This document shows positions 24,864 through 32,569 of a DNA stretch of 40,112 nucleotides, in pieces. Made by a program: the position numbers and the translations under genes. Each line of letters opens with the position of its first letter. The stretch's first letter is position 1. The notes under the pieces are model-generated. The model was not told where the DNA came from, did not search any database, and saw only the letters and a list, made by a program, of their open reading frames with translations. The stretch lies in the NCBI RefSeq assembly GCF_023093595.1, contig NZ_JALLIK010000081.1, positions 1-40,112 of the forward strand. Reading direction: 5' to 3'. Source of the stretch: Thauera aromatica_A. GTDB lineage: Bacteria; Pseudomonadota; Gammaproteobacteria; Burkholderiales; Rhodocyclaceae.

Positions 24864-25445
24864 ATGGGTCTGGCACTTCGTGACACGCAGCACCACACCT
24901 ACGCCGACTACCTCGCGTGGCCGGAAGACGTGCGCTACGAACTGATCGACGGCATCGCCTACGCGATGGCGCCGGCGCCGCTGCGGGTGCATCAGGAACT
25001 CCTGCTCGAGCTCGCCTCGCAGACGCGCAACGCCCTCGAAGGCCGACCCTGCCGCCCCTTCATCGCCCCCTTCGACGTCCGCCTGCCGCGCGCCAACGAG
25101 GCCGACCGCGACATCGACACCGTGGTCCAGCCCGACCTCGTCGTCGTCTGCGACCGCGCCAAGCTCGACGAGCGCGGCTGCCGCGGCGCGCCCGACTGGG
25201 TGGTGGAGATCCTGTCGCCCTCGACGGCCGGCCACGACCTCATCGTCAAGCGCCGGTTGTACGAGCGCGTCGGCGTGCGCGAATACTGGCTGGTGCATCC
25301 GGTCGACCGCGTCGTCACCGTCTACCGCCAGCAGGACGGCGGCTTCGGCGCCCCCGACATCTACGAGCTGAAGGAGACGCTCGCCGTCGGCATCCTGCCC
25401 GAGGTGGTGATCGACTGGGAGCGCGCGCTGCAGAACGTCGGCTGA
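24864..25445 (+). CDS. Uma2-family (DUF820) putative endonuclease-fold protein
   Basis: This is a 193-residue PD-(D/E)XK-fold protein. It begins with YADYLAWPEDVRYELIDGIAY, the usual Uma2 opening. The putative catalytic residues are in VVQPDLVVVCDR (Asp91) and DWVVEILSPSTAGHD (Glu115), followed by a Lys at about 129 and the family ending REYWLVHPVDRVV. The family is abundant in cyanobacteria and scattered elsewhere, and its function is unknown despite the nuclease label. A GGGAGGA ribosome-binding site precedes the ATG. TATACT at 24821-24826 is a -10 candidate. It sits between the pyr operon and yggT and may be an insertion into a core region. Confidence 0.88.
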   Translation: MGLALRDTQHHTYADYLAWPEDVRYELIDGIAYAMAPAPLRVHQELLLELASQTRNALEGRPCRPFIAPFDVRLPRANEADRDIDTVVQPDLVVVCDRAKLDERGCRGAPDWVVEILSPSTAGHDLIVKRRLYERVGVREYWLVHPVDRVVTVYRQQDGGFGAPDIYELKETLAVGILPEVVIDWERALQNVG

Positions 25446-25455
25446 AAGCCTTCAG
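25442..25455. terminator. Small hairpin at the convergent Uma2/yggT junction
   Basis: CTGAA at 25442-25446 pairs with TTCAG at 25451-25455 around a 4-nt loop. Both stop codons (25443-25445 plus, 25454-25452 minus) fall within the stem. The stem is short and has no T-tract, so a terminator role is only a suggestion. Confidence 0.25.
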
Positions 25456-26033
25456 GCGCCGAACAGCAGCGGCGCGAAGCTGCCGCGCACGCCGGCGAGC
25501 ACCATCAGTACGATCTGCAACACCAGCAGCAGCACCAGCGGCGACAGGTCGACGTTGGCGATGCTCGGGATCACCCGGCGGAAAGGGCGCAGGAAGGGTT
25601 CGGCCAGGCCGTGCAGCACCGGCGCCAGCGGCGCATGCGGACTGACCCAGGACAGCACCGCCGAACCGAGCACGACCGCGATCAGCAGATACACCATCAT
25701 CCGCAGCAGCTCGATCAGGCCGACCCCGGCGAGCCCGGCCGCGACCGCAGCGGCATTGCCGCTGAACGCCGCGCCGCGCAGGCTCAGTTCGAACGCCACC
25801 AGCAGCACCTGCACCAGCCAGGCCGGCAGCAGGCTCGCCAGGTCGAGGCCGAACACTCCGGGGACGAAGCGGCGCAGCGGCCGCACGACCCAGTCGGTGG
25901 TGGTGACGACGAACTGGCCGAGCTGGTTGCGGAAGGAAATCCGCTGCCACTGCATGTAGAAGCGCGCCAGCAGCATCAGGGTGAGGAAGCTGGCGGCGAC
26001 GTCGAGGATCAGCAGAAGGATGTTGGCCAGCAT
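25452..26033 (-). CDS. YggT family membrane protein
   Basis: The 193-residue protein has two YGGT repeats: a first half with LLILDVAASFLTLMLLARFYMQW and WVVRPLRRFVPG, and a second half with MMVYLLIAVVLGSAVLSWV and PFLRPFRRVIPSIANVDLSPLV. Each repeat has two hydrophobic helices and the RPLRR/RPFRR-(x)-P signature. The family is implicated in cation homeostasis or osmotic shock tolerance, and the molecular role is not settled. It follows proC after 3 bp in the order yggS-proC-yggT, a widely conserved set. Confidence 0.92.
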   Translation of the reverse strand: MLANILLLILDVAASFLTLMLLARFYMQWQRISFRNQLGQFVVTTTDWVVRPLRRFVPGVFGLDLASLLPAWLVQVLLVAFELSLRGAAFSGNAAAVAAGLAGVGLIELLRMMVYLLIAVVLGSAVLSWVSPHAPLAPVLHGLAEPFLRPFRRVIPSIANVDLSPLVLLLVLQIVLMVLAGVRGSFAPLLFGA

Positions 26034-26036
26034 CGC

Positions 26037-26861
26037 TCAGTCCCTGCCGAGTTCGGCGCCCAGCGCCCGGCCGCGCGCCGCGGCAGCGTGCACTGCGGCG
26101 ACCAGCTCGTCGTGCCAGCCGGCCGCCGCCAGGCTGGCAAGGGCGGCCTCGGTGGTGCCCCCCTTCGAGGTCACGTTCTCACGCAGCACCGCCGGCGCAT
26201 CCTCGGAGCCTGCCGCCAGTCGCGCCGCGCCGAGCACGGTGTCGATCGCCAGCCGGCGTGCGCCGGCCTCGTCGAAACCGAGCGCGCGCCCGGCCGCCTC
26301 CAGCGCCTCGATGAAATGGAACACGTAGGCCGGGCCGCTGCCCGAGATCGCCGTCACCGCGTCCATCTGTTCCTCGTCGTCGGTCCACACCGTACTGCCG
26401 ACCGCGGCGAGGATGCGCCCGGCGGCCGCACGCCCGGCTGCATCCACCGAGGGGTCGGCGTACAGGCCGGTGACGCCGGCGCCGATCAGCGCCGGCGTGT
26501 TGGGCATGCAGCGCACCAGCCGGATGTAGGGCGCGCCCGGCACCCCCAGCCAGCGCCCGAGGTCGGCCAGGCGCAGGCCGGCGGCGATGCTGATCACGAG
26601 CTGGTTCGACAGCCGGCCGGCGAGCGGGGCGAGCGCCGCCTTCATCTGCTGCGGCTTGACCGCCAGCACCAGCGCATCGCAGGCCAGCGCGGTGGCGTCG
26701 GCGGCGGCCACCGCACGCACGCCGAAACGCGCCGTCAGGCGCTCGCGGCCTTCGGCCCCGAGCTCGATGACCTGGATGCCGGCCGCGGCAAAGCCGCGTT
26801 CGAGCAAGCCGCCGATGAGGGCGGAGGCCATGTTGCCGCCGCCGAGGAAAGTGATGTTCAT
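26037..26861 (-). CDS. proC: Pyrroline-5-carboxylate reductase
   Basis: ProC reduces pyrroline-5-carboxylate to proline with NAD(P)H. ATG 26861 is chosen because it gives MNITFLGGGNMASALIGGLL, the canonical dinucleotide-binding N-terminus. The in-frame extension upstream is not ProC-like. The 274-residue protein also has LVLAVKPQQM, RLVRCMPNTPALIGAGVTGLY, AVTAISGSGPAYVFHFIEAL and the C-terminal LRENVTSKGGTTEAALASL. All are signatures of the family. It lies 46 bp after yggS and 3 bp before yggT. Confidence 0.97.
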   Translation of the reverse strand: MNITFLGGGNMASALIGGLLERGFAAAGIQVIELGAEGRERLTARFGVRAVAAADATALACDALVLAVKPQQMKAALAPLAGRLSNQLVISIAAGLRLADLGRWLGVPGAPYIRLVRCMPNTPALIGAGVTGLYADPSVDAAGRAAAGRILAAVGSTVWTDDEEQMDAVTAISGSGPAYVFHFIEALEAAGRALGFDEAGARRLAIDTVLGAARLAAGSEDAPAVLRENVTSKGGTTEAALASLAAAGWHDELVAAVHAAAARGRALGAELGRD

Positions 26862-26907
26862 GAATGCCCTTGTCGATGGAATGCCGTGCCCCCGCTGCCG
26901 CGGACGC

Positions 26908-27615
26908 TCAGGCAGATTCGGAAGCGGCGAGCGCGGGACGCCCGCCGAAGATCGCCGTGCCCACGCGCACGATGGTCGCGCCTTCGGCGACCGCGGGCTC
27001 GATGTCGTGGGACATGCCCATCGACAAGGTGTCGAGCGCCAGCCCTTGCCCACCGAGGCGAACCAGGCGCTCGCGCAGCAGCGCAAAGCGTGCCCGCAGC
27101 AGCGCCGGATCCTCGCTCGGCTCGGGAATGCACATCAGCCCGCGCAGGCGCAGCCGTGGCAGCGCCGCGACGGTGTGGGCGAGCGCATCCAGCTCGTCCG
27201 GCGACACGCCGCTCTTGCTCGCTTCACCGCTGACATTAACCTGGATGCAGACGTTGAGGGGCGGCCGATGGACATCGCGCTGCGCCGACAGGCGCTCGGC
27301 GATCTTCAGGCGGTCGATGCTGTGCACCCAGTCGAAGGCGCCGGCCACCGCACGCGTCTTGTTGCTCTGCAGCGGGCCGATGAAGTGCCACTCCAGGCCC
27401 AGGCCGCGCAGCGCCTCGACCTTGGCGACGCCTTCCTGCACATAGTTCTCGCCGAAGGCGCGCTGGCCGGCGGCGGCCGCCTCCCGCACCGCCTCGGCGG
27501 GCCAGGTCTTGCTCACCGCCAGCAGGACGACTTCGTCCGGCGCGCGGCCCGCCGCCGCCGCCGCGGCGGCCAGCCGTGCCCGCACGGCCTGCAGCCGTTG
27601 CGCAATGCTTGTCAT
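26908..27615 (-). CDS. yggS: YggS/PLPBP family pyridoxal-phosphate homeostasis protein
   Basis: This 235-residue PLP-binding TIM-barrel protein has no known catalytic activity. Its loss disturbs vitamin B6 and amino-acid pools. ATG 27615 gives MTSIAQRLQAVRARL. Lys36 in VLLAVSKTWPAEAV is the Schiff-base residue. GENYVQEGVAK, EWHFIGPLQSNKTR, RGLMCIPEP and the final SMGMSHDIEPAVAEGATIVRVGTAIFG are family signatures. It starts the yggS-proC-yggT unit and diverges from pilT. TATACT on the minus strand at 27656-27651 is a likely -10. Confidence 0.96.
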   Translation of the reverse strand: MTSIAQRLQAVRARLAAAAAAAGRAPDEVVLLAVSKTWPAEAVREAAAAGQRAFGENYVQEGVAKVEALRGLGLEWHFIGPLQSNKTRAVAGAFDWVHSIDRLKIAERLSAQRDVHRPPLNVCIQVNVSGEASKSGVSPDELDALAHTVAALPRLRLRGLMCIPEPSEDPALLRARFALLRERLVRLGGQGLALDTLSMGMSHDIEPAVAEGATIVRVGTAIFGGRPALAASESA

Positions 27616-27628
27616 GCTTATGGCCTTT

Positions 27629-27658
27629 TTGTTAGGAAAACCGCGCAAAAAGTATAGC
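27629..27658. promoter_or_regulatory. Divergent promoter region between yggS and pilT
   Basis: On the plus strand TTGTTA (27629-27634) and TATAGC (27653-27658) are 18 bp apart and could drive pilT. On the minus strand TATACT (27656-27651) is a 5-of-6 -10 that could drive yggS with a leader of about 29 nt. A 7-bp inverted repeat, CTTTTTG/CAAAAAG (27625-27631 and 27646-27652), overlaps both and might bind a regulator or be part of the promoters. This is the only AT-rich patch in the 114-bp gap. Confidence 0.45.
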
Positions 27659-27729
27659 ATTGCGCAGTCGCCCCCTTTCCCGCCCCCTTCCCGGCCTCCT
27701 TTCCTGCCCGCAGCCATCCGCACGAAGCC

Positions 27730-28773
27730 ATGGACATCACCGAACTGCTCGCCTTCGCCGTCAAGAACAAGGCCTCCGACCTCCACCTCTCGGCCGGCCT
27801 GCCGCCGATGATCCGCGTCCATGGCGACGTGCGCCGCATCAACCTGCCGCCGATGGAGCACAAGGAAGTGCACGACATGGTGTATGACATCATGAACGAC
27901 GCGCAGCGCAAGCAGTTCGAGGAGAGCTGGGAGTGCGACTTCTCCTTCGCCGTGCCCAACCTCGCCCGCTTCCGCGTCAATGCCTTCAACCAGAATCGCG
28001 GCGCGGGCGCGGTGTTCCGCACCATCCCGACGAAAGTGCTGTCCCTCGAAGAGCTCAACAGCCCGAAGATCTTCAAGGACATCGCCAGCCAGCCGCGCGG
28101 CATCGTGCTCGTCACCGGGCCGACCGGCTCGGGCAAATCGACCACGCTCGCGGCGATGGTCGACTACGTGAACGAAAACAACTACGGCCACATCCTCACC
28201 GTCGAGGATCCGATCGAATTCGTCCATGAATCGAAGCGCTGCCTGATCAACCAGCGCGAAGTGCACCGCGACACGATGTCGTTCAACAACGCCCTGCGCG
28301 CGGCGTTGCGCGAAGACCCCGACGTCGTCCTGGTGGGCGAGATGCGCGACCTCGAGACCATCCGCCTCGCCCTCACCGCCGCCGAGACCGGCCACCTGGT
28401 GTTCGGCACCCTGCACACTTCGTCAGCGGCGAAGACCATCGACCGCATCGTCGACGTCTTTCCCGCCGCCGAAAAGGACATGGTCCGCTCGATGCTTTCG
28501 GAATCGTTGCGGGCGGTGATCTCGCAGACCCTGCTCAAGACCAAGGACGGTGCCGGCCGGGTCGCGGCGCACGAGATCATGATCGGCACTCCGGCGATCC
28601 GCAACCTGATCCGCGAAAACAAGATCGCCCAGATGTATTCGTCGATCCAGACCGGCCAGAACGTCGGCATGCAGACGCTGGACCAGTGCCTGGCCGACCT
28701 TGTCCGGCGCAACATCGTGTCGGCGGCCGAGGCCCGGGTGAAGGCGCAGAACAAGGACAACTTCGCCGGCTGA
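27730..28773 (+). CDS. pilT: Type IV pilus retraction ATPase PilT
   Basis: PilT is the hexameric ATPase that depolymerises type IV pili for twitching motility and DNA uptake. The 347-residue protein starts MDITELLAFAVKNKASDLHL. The Walker A motif GPTGSGKST is at 130-138. The Asp box lies around VEDPIEFVHESK, Walker B in REDPDVVLVGEMRD, and the His box in AETGHLVFGTLHT. The PilT-specific C-terminal motif AIRNLIRENKIAQM is complete, so retraction activity is expected. pilU follows after 22 bp. The rest of the pilus genes are outside this window. Confidence 0.97.
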   Translation: MDITELLAFAVKNKASDLHLSAGLPPMIRVHGDVRRINLPPMEHKEVHDMVYDIMNDAQRKQFEESWECDFSFAVPNLARFRVNAFNQNRGAGAVFRTIPTKVLSLEELNSPKIFKDIASQPRGIVLVTGPTGSGKSTTLAAMVDYVNENNYGHILTVEDPIEFVHESKRCLINQREVHRDTMSFNNALRAALREDPDVVLVGEMRDLETIRLALTAAETGHLVFGTLHTSSAAKTIDRIVDVFPAAEKDMVRSMLSESLRAVISQTLLKTKDGAGRVAAHEIMIGTPAIRNLIRENKIAQMYSSIQTGQNVGMQTLDQCLADLVRRNIVSAAEARVKAQNKDNFAG

Positions 28774-28795
28774 CGGCCCAGGAAGGAACTCGACC

Positions 28796-29929
28796 ATGGA
28801 ACGCGACCAGTCCCTCAAGTTCATGCACGACCTGCTGCGGCTGATGCTGCAGAAGAACGGCTCGGACCTGTTCATCACTGCGGGCTTTCCGCCGGCGATC
28901 AAGATCGACGGCCGCATCGTGCCCCAATCGAACCAGCTGCTGCAGCCCCAGCACACCGCCGAACTGGCGCGCGCGGTGATGAGCGACCGCCAGGCGGCCG
29001 AATTCGAAACGCACAAGGAATGCAATTTCGGCATCTCGCCCGCCGGCATCGGCCGCTTCCGTGCCAACGCCTACATCCAGCAGGGCAAGGTCGGACTGGT
29101 GTTGCGCACGATCCCGCAGCGCATTCCCGGTTTCGACGAACTCGGCCTGCCACCGGTGCTGCGCGACATCGCCCTCGCCCAGCGCGGGCTGGTGATCTTC
29201 GTCGGCGGCACCGGCACCGGCAAGACCACTTCGCTCGCCTCGATGGTCGATTTCCGCAACGAGAACACCTACGGCCACATCATCACGGTGGAAGATCCGA
29301 TCGAGTTCGTGCATACGCACAAGAACTGCATCGTCTCCCAGCGCGAAGTCGGTATCGACACCGAGTCCTGGGAAGCGGCGCTGAAGAACACCCTACGCCA
29401 GGCGCCCGACGTCATCCTGATGGGCGAGATCCGCGACCGCGAGACGATGGACTACGCCATCGCCTTCGCCGAGACCGGCCACCTGTGTCTGGCCACGCTG
29501 CACGCCAACAGCGCCAACCAGGCGATCGACCGGATCATCAACTTCTTCCCGGAAGACCGCCGCCAGCAGCTGCTGATGGACCTGTCGCTGAACCTGCGCG
29601 CGATCGTCTCCCAGCGCCTGCTGCCGCTGAAGGAGCGCAAGGGCCGGGTCCCGGCGGTGGAGATCCTGCTCAACTCGCCGCTGGTCGCCGACCTCGTGTT
29701 CAAGGGCAGCATTCCCGAGATCAAGGAAATCATGAAGCGCTCGCGCGAGCTGGGCATGCAGACGTTCGACCAGGCCCTGTTCGGGCTCTACGAGGACGGG
29801 CGGATCAGCTACGAAGACGCGCTGCGCAACGCCGACTCGGTCAACGACCTGCGCCTGCAGATCAAGCTCCACAGCAAGCACGGCGACCACGACGTCAGCA
29901 GCGGCATCCAGAACCTCGACATCGTCTGA
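28796..29929 (+). CDS. pilU: Type IV pilus PilT-like ATPase PilU
   Basis: The 377-residue PilT paralogue assists PilT in pilus retraction. The Walker A motif is GGTGTGKTT (137-145), with the Ser/Pro-poor loop seen in PilU. Other motifs are VEDPIEFVHTHKNC, APDVILMGEIRDRETMDYAI and AETGHLCLATLHANSANQAI. It differs from PilT at the C-terminus (SPLVADLVFKGSIPEIKEIM in place of the AIRNLIRE motif) and has a PilU-type tail. AAGGA lies upstream of ATG 28796. It is cotranscribed with pilT. Confidence 0.97.
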   Translation: MERDQSLKFMHDLLRLMLQKNGSDLFITAGFPPAIKIDGRIVPQSNQLLQPQHTAELARAVMSDRQAAEFETHKECNFGISPAGIGRFRANAYIQQGKVGLVLRTIPQRIPGFDELGLPPVLRDIALAQRGLVIFVGGTGTGKTTSLASMVDFRNENTYGHIITVEDPIEFVHTHKNCIVSQREVGIDTESWEAALKNTLRQAPDVILMGEIRDRETMDYAIAFAETGHLCLATLHANSANQAIDRIINFFPEDRRQQLLMDLSLNLRAIVSQRLLPLKERKGRVPAVEILLNSPLVADLVFKGSIPEIKEIMKRSRELGMQTFDQALFGLYEDGRISYEDALRNADSVNDLRLQIKLHSKHGDHDVSSGIQNLDIV

Positions 29930-29956
29930 GCCCGGCCGGCGGTCGCCGCCGCGGGC
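29930..29956. terminator. Imperfect GC-rich hairpin between convergent pilU and the methyltransferase gene
   Basis: GCCCG (29930-29934) pairs with CGGGC (29952-29956), and GGCGG (29938-29942) with CCGCC (29946-29950), around a TCG loop. It fills most of the 32-bp gap between the convergent genes. There is no T-tract, so termination would be weak or factor-dependent. Confidence 0.4.
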
Positions 29957-29961
29957 TGCCG

Positions 29962-31131
29962 TCAGCTCGCGGGCGCCTCGTCGCCACCCTTGCGCCGGTT
30001 GCTGCCGGCAACCATGCGGTACTCGTACAGCCGGCACTCGAGCGCGCCGTTGAACAGCGGCGTGCGCCGGGTCGCTTTCAGCCCGATCCGCTTCGGCAGT
30101 TCGGGGTCGGCGGTGAGGAAGTAGCAGCGCCAGCCGCCCCAGCGCTGCTTGAGCGCATCGCCCAGCCGCGGATAGAAGGCGGCGAGCTCCTCGGCCTCGC
30201 CCAGACGCACGCCGTAGGGCGGATTGGCGACCATCACGCCTTCGGCCGCGGGCGGGGTGCGCTCGAGCAGATCGGCGCGATCGAGGCGGACACAGTCGGC
30301 CAGCCCGGCCGCATCCAGGTTGACACGGCTGCGCCGCACCCACTCGCCGACGATGTCCGAGCCGAACACCGGCAGCACCCGCGGCGCCTGGCGGCGACTT
30401 TCGGCCGCGCGCCGGACCGCCGCCCAGGTGCTGCGTTCGTGGTGGCGGAAGCGCTCGAAGCCGAACCGCCGCCCCAGGCCGGGAGCGATGTCGAGCGCGA
30501 TCATCGCGGCCTCGATGAGGAAGGTGCCGCTGCCGCACATCGGGTCGAGCAGCGTTTCGCCGGGCGACCACCCGGACAGGCGCAGGATGCCGGCGGCGAG
30601 GTTCTCCTTCAGCGGCGCCTCCACCGCGGCCGGCTTGAAGCCGCGCTTGTACAGCGGCTCGCCGGAAGTGTCGATGTACAGGGTGGCGGTATCCGCGGTC
30701 AGGAACAGGTGAATGCGCACCGCCGGATTCGCGGTATCGACGCTCGGCCGCTGCCCGGCGACGGTGCGGAAATGGTCGCAGACCGCGTCCTTGACCCGCA
30801 GGGTGATGAACTCCAGGCTCTTCAGCGGGGATTTCTGCGCGGTCACGTAGATGCGGATCGTGTCGTCGGCGGTGAACCACTTCGCCCAGGTCACGCTGTA
30901 GGCGAGCTTGTAGATATCGATCTCAGCGCGGTACCGCCCCTGCGCCACCCGCCACATCACCCGGGTGGCGAGCCGGCTTTCCAGATTCGCGCGCTGGCAG
31001 GCCGCCCAGTCCCCCTCCCAGCTCACGCCGCCGTGCAGCGGCTGCACCCTGCCTGCGCCGAAGCGGCCCAACTCTTCCGCAAGCAGGGTTTCGAGCCCGC
31101 GCGGGCAGGGAGAAAAAAACGTTTCGGCCAT
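29962..31131 (-). CDS. THUMP-domain class I SAM-dependent RNA methyltransferase (RlmL N-terminal-type)
   Basis: The 389-residue protein has an N-terminal ferredoxin-like/THUMP region (GLETLLAEELGRFGAGRVQP onwards). A Rossmann methyltransferase domain follows, with motif I in ETLLDPMCGSGTFLIEAAM (196-205 DPMCGSGTFL) and motif IV NPPYGVRLGEAEELAAFY at about 306. The NPPY motif indicates methylation of an exocyclic amino group. It matches the half of E. coli RlmL (YcbY) that makes m2G2445 in 23S rRNA and lacks the RlmK half, as in many bacteria. The target is inferred. TACAAT on the minus strand at 31166-31161 is a good -10 with a poor -35. Confidence 0.9.
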   Translation of the reverse strand: MAETFFSPCPRGLETLLAEELGRFGAGRVQPLHGGVSWEGDWAACQRANLESRLATRVMWRVAQGRYRAEIDIYKLAYSVTWAKWFTADDTIRIYVTAQKSPLKSLEFITLRVKDAVCDHFRTVAGQRPSVDTANPAVRIHLFLTADTATLYIDTSGEPLYKRGFKPAAVEAPLKENLAAGILRLSGWSPGETLLDPMCGSGTFLIEAAMIALDIAPGLGRRFGFERFRHHERSTWAAVRRAAESRRQAPRVLPVFGSDIVGEWVRRSRVNLDAAGLADCVRLDRADLLERTPPAAEGVMVANPPYGVRLGEAEELAAFYPRLGDALKQRWGGWRCYFLTADPELPKRIGLKATRRTPLFNGALECRLYEYRMVAGSNRRKGGDEAPAS

Positions 31132-31160
31132 CGACGGCTCCGCCCCAGAAAAGAACGGGT

Positions 31161-31166
31161 ATTGTA
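31161..31166 (-). promoter_or_regulatory. Possible -10 (TACAAT) for the RNA methyltransferase gene
   Basis: TACAAT on the minus strand, 29 bp before the ATG at 31131, is a 5-of-6 match to TATAAT. No convincing -35 is seen 17 bp upstream. It lies between the fdh terminator and the methyltransferase start, where an independent promoter is needed. Confidence 0.4.
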
Positions 31167-31199
31167 CCGCCCGCTGCGAGCACCGTTTTCGCGCCGCAC

Positions 31200-31241
31200 A
31201 AAAAACGCGGCCCTGCCCGGAACGGGTCCGTGCAGGGCCGA
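31200..31241 (-). terminator. Intrinsic terminator of the formate dehydrogenase operon
   Basis: On the minus strand a 9-bp stem (31241-31233 with 31217-31209, CGGCCCTGC/GCAGGGCCG) has an inner 4-bp extension (CGGA/TCCG). It is followed by CG and a run of seven T (complement of A 31200-31206). It starts about 65 bp after the fdhC stop. This is a strong rho-independent terminator and separates the operon from the downstream methyltransferase gene. Confidence 0.88.
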
Positions 31242-31305
31242 ATCACCCGGGCTGAGGGAGGGAGAAAGAACGGCCGGGGTGGGCAACAAGGCGCCCGGAG
31301 CGCGC

Positions 31306-32322
31306 TCAGGAGCGGCCCGGCTTGCCGCTCTTGGCCTCCTGGTACCAGAGTTCGTGATGCTCCTTCGCCCAGGTTTCGTCGACGAAGCCGGTGCGCATCG
31401 CCCGGTAGGCCCCCTCCATGCCGACCGTGCCCATGTAGATGTGACCGAAGGACAGCGCCAGCAGGACGATCGCAGCGACCGCATGGACCACGTTCGCCGT
31501 CTGCATGTCGCTGCGCTCCCAGCCGTAGTTCGGAAAGTCCATCACCAGCCCGGAAACCACCACGATCAGCCCGAGCAGGGTGACACCGATCCAGAACCAG
31601 GTCTTCTCGCCGAAGTTGAAGCGCCCCGAAGGCACGTGTTCGCCGCCGAACAGACCGCCGGCGCGGCGGATCCACACCCCATCGACCGCCTGCCAGAAGT
31701 TGTCGCGCACGAAGGTGAGGATCATCAGCACGATGAACACGCCGAACAGCGGTCCGACGTAGTTGTGCACCAGCTTGCCCGCGGTCAGCACCCCGCCCAG
31801 CGCGCCATGGCCCAGGACCGGCAACAGCACGTGCTTGCCGAACAGGATCGCCAGCCCGGTCACCGCCAGCAGCACGAAGCTGATCGCCGTACCCCAGTGC
31901 ACGAAGCGCTCGAAGCCGGAAAAGCGCTTCACGGTCCGCCCGCTCGGCGTCCCGTGCAGCTTCATCGCCCCCCTCACCAGCCAGAACAGCAGGATCGCCG
32001 CCGGCACCAGGATCAGCAGCCAGCCGCCGTAGCGGGTGATCGGGCCGTTGCGCAGCTGACGCCAGGTATTGCCTTCGCTCTGGATCAGGACCGCGGTCTC
32101 GGGACCACGCACCGTGGTGACGTGCACTTCGCCCGAGCGCACCGCCCGCCACACCGGCGCATTGTTGAGCGGGCGCTCCACCTGGCGCACGGCCTGCTCG
32201 GCGGCCGAACTGCCGGGCGGCGGCTCGGCCGCCTGCAACGGCAGGGCCGCCGCCCACAGCAGCACGAGCAGCAGCACGGCGAACACGCCTCCACCCTGGC
32301 TCCGCATGAAGAAGTTCCTCAT
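31306..32322 (-). CDS. fdhC: Formate dehydrogenase cytochrome b subunit (gamma)
   Basis: This membrane subunit carries two hemes b and hands electrons from FdhB to quinone. The 338-residue protein starts with a signal-like hydrophobic segment (about 12-31). A periplasmic stretch (about 35-95) follows, then roughly five membrane helices (about 98-118, 142-163, 185-205, 243-263 and 275-296). Candidate heme ligands are His142 (ERFVHWGTAISF), His186 (KLVHNYVGPLFG), His280 (NVVHAVAAI) and His294 (SFGHIYMGTVGMEG). The C-terminus ENHHELW-like segment (KEHHELWYQEAKSG) is typical of the family. AAGGAGAG precedes ATG 32322. It is the last gene before the terminator. Confidence 0.92.
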   Translation of the reverse strand: MRNFFMRSQGGGVFAVLLLVLLWAAALPLQAAEPPPGSSAAEQAVRQVERPLNNAPVWRAVRSGEVHVTTVRGPETAVLIQSEGNTWRQLRNGPITRYGGWLLILVPAAILLFWLVRGAMKLHGTPSGRTVKRFSGFERFVHWGTAISFVLLAVTGLAILFGKHVLLPVLGHGALGGVLTAGKLVHNYVGPLFGVFIVLMILTFVRDNFWQAVDGVWIRRAGGLFGGEHVPSGRFNFGEKTWFWIGVTLLGLIVVVSGLVMDFPNYGWERSDMQTANVVHAVAAIVLLALSFGHIYMGTVGMEGAYRAMRTGFVDETWAKEHHELWYQEAKSGKPGRS

Positions 32323-32332
32323 GGCGCTCTCC

Positions 32333-32569
32333 TTACTCGATGCGGTTGTACTCGGACTGGTTGCGGCCGCGATTCTTCAGCGCCTTCTCCCAGGCATCGC
32401 GGTCGCCGTTGAACGACGGCCCTTCCCATGGCCGGGTATCGGCCTTGCCTTGGTACCGGCCCTGCTCGTACACGGTGACCTGCGGCGACTCGCCACAGGC
32501 CGCCAGCCCCAGGGCGGCCACCGCCGCCAGCGCGGCGATGTTCAGCCGCCTCGTCGTCCTCGCGCTCAT
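32333..32569 (-). CDS. Small lipoprotein in the formate dehydrogenase operon
   Basis: The 78-residue protein has a basic N-terminus (MSARTTRRLN), a hydrophobic stretch and a lipobox LAAC at 22-25, so Cys25 should be lipidated after signal peptidase II cleavage. The mature part (about 54 residues) contains YEQGRYQGKADTRPWEG and ends DRDAWEKALKNRGRNQSEYN. Asp and Glu rather than a hydrophobic anchor dominate. I do not recognise a named domain. Its start overlaps the fdhB stop by 4 bp (ATGA) and fdhC follows 10 bp later, so it is made together with the structural subunits. It may be an accessory subunit or assembly factor of the complex. Confidence 0.85.
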   Translation of the reverse strand: MSARTTRRLNIAALAAVAALGLAACGESPQVTVYEQGRYQGKADTRPWEGPSFNGDRDAWEKALKNRGRNQSEYNRIE

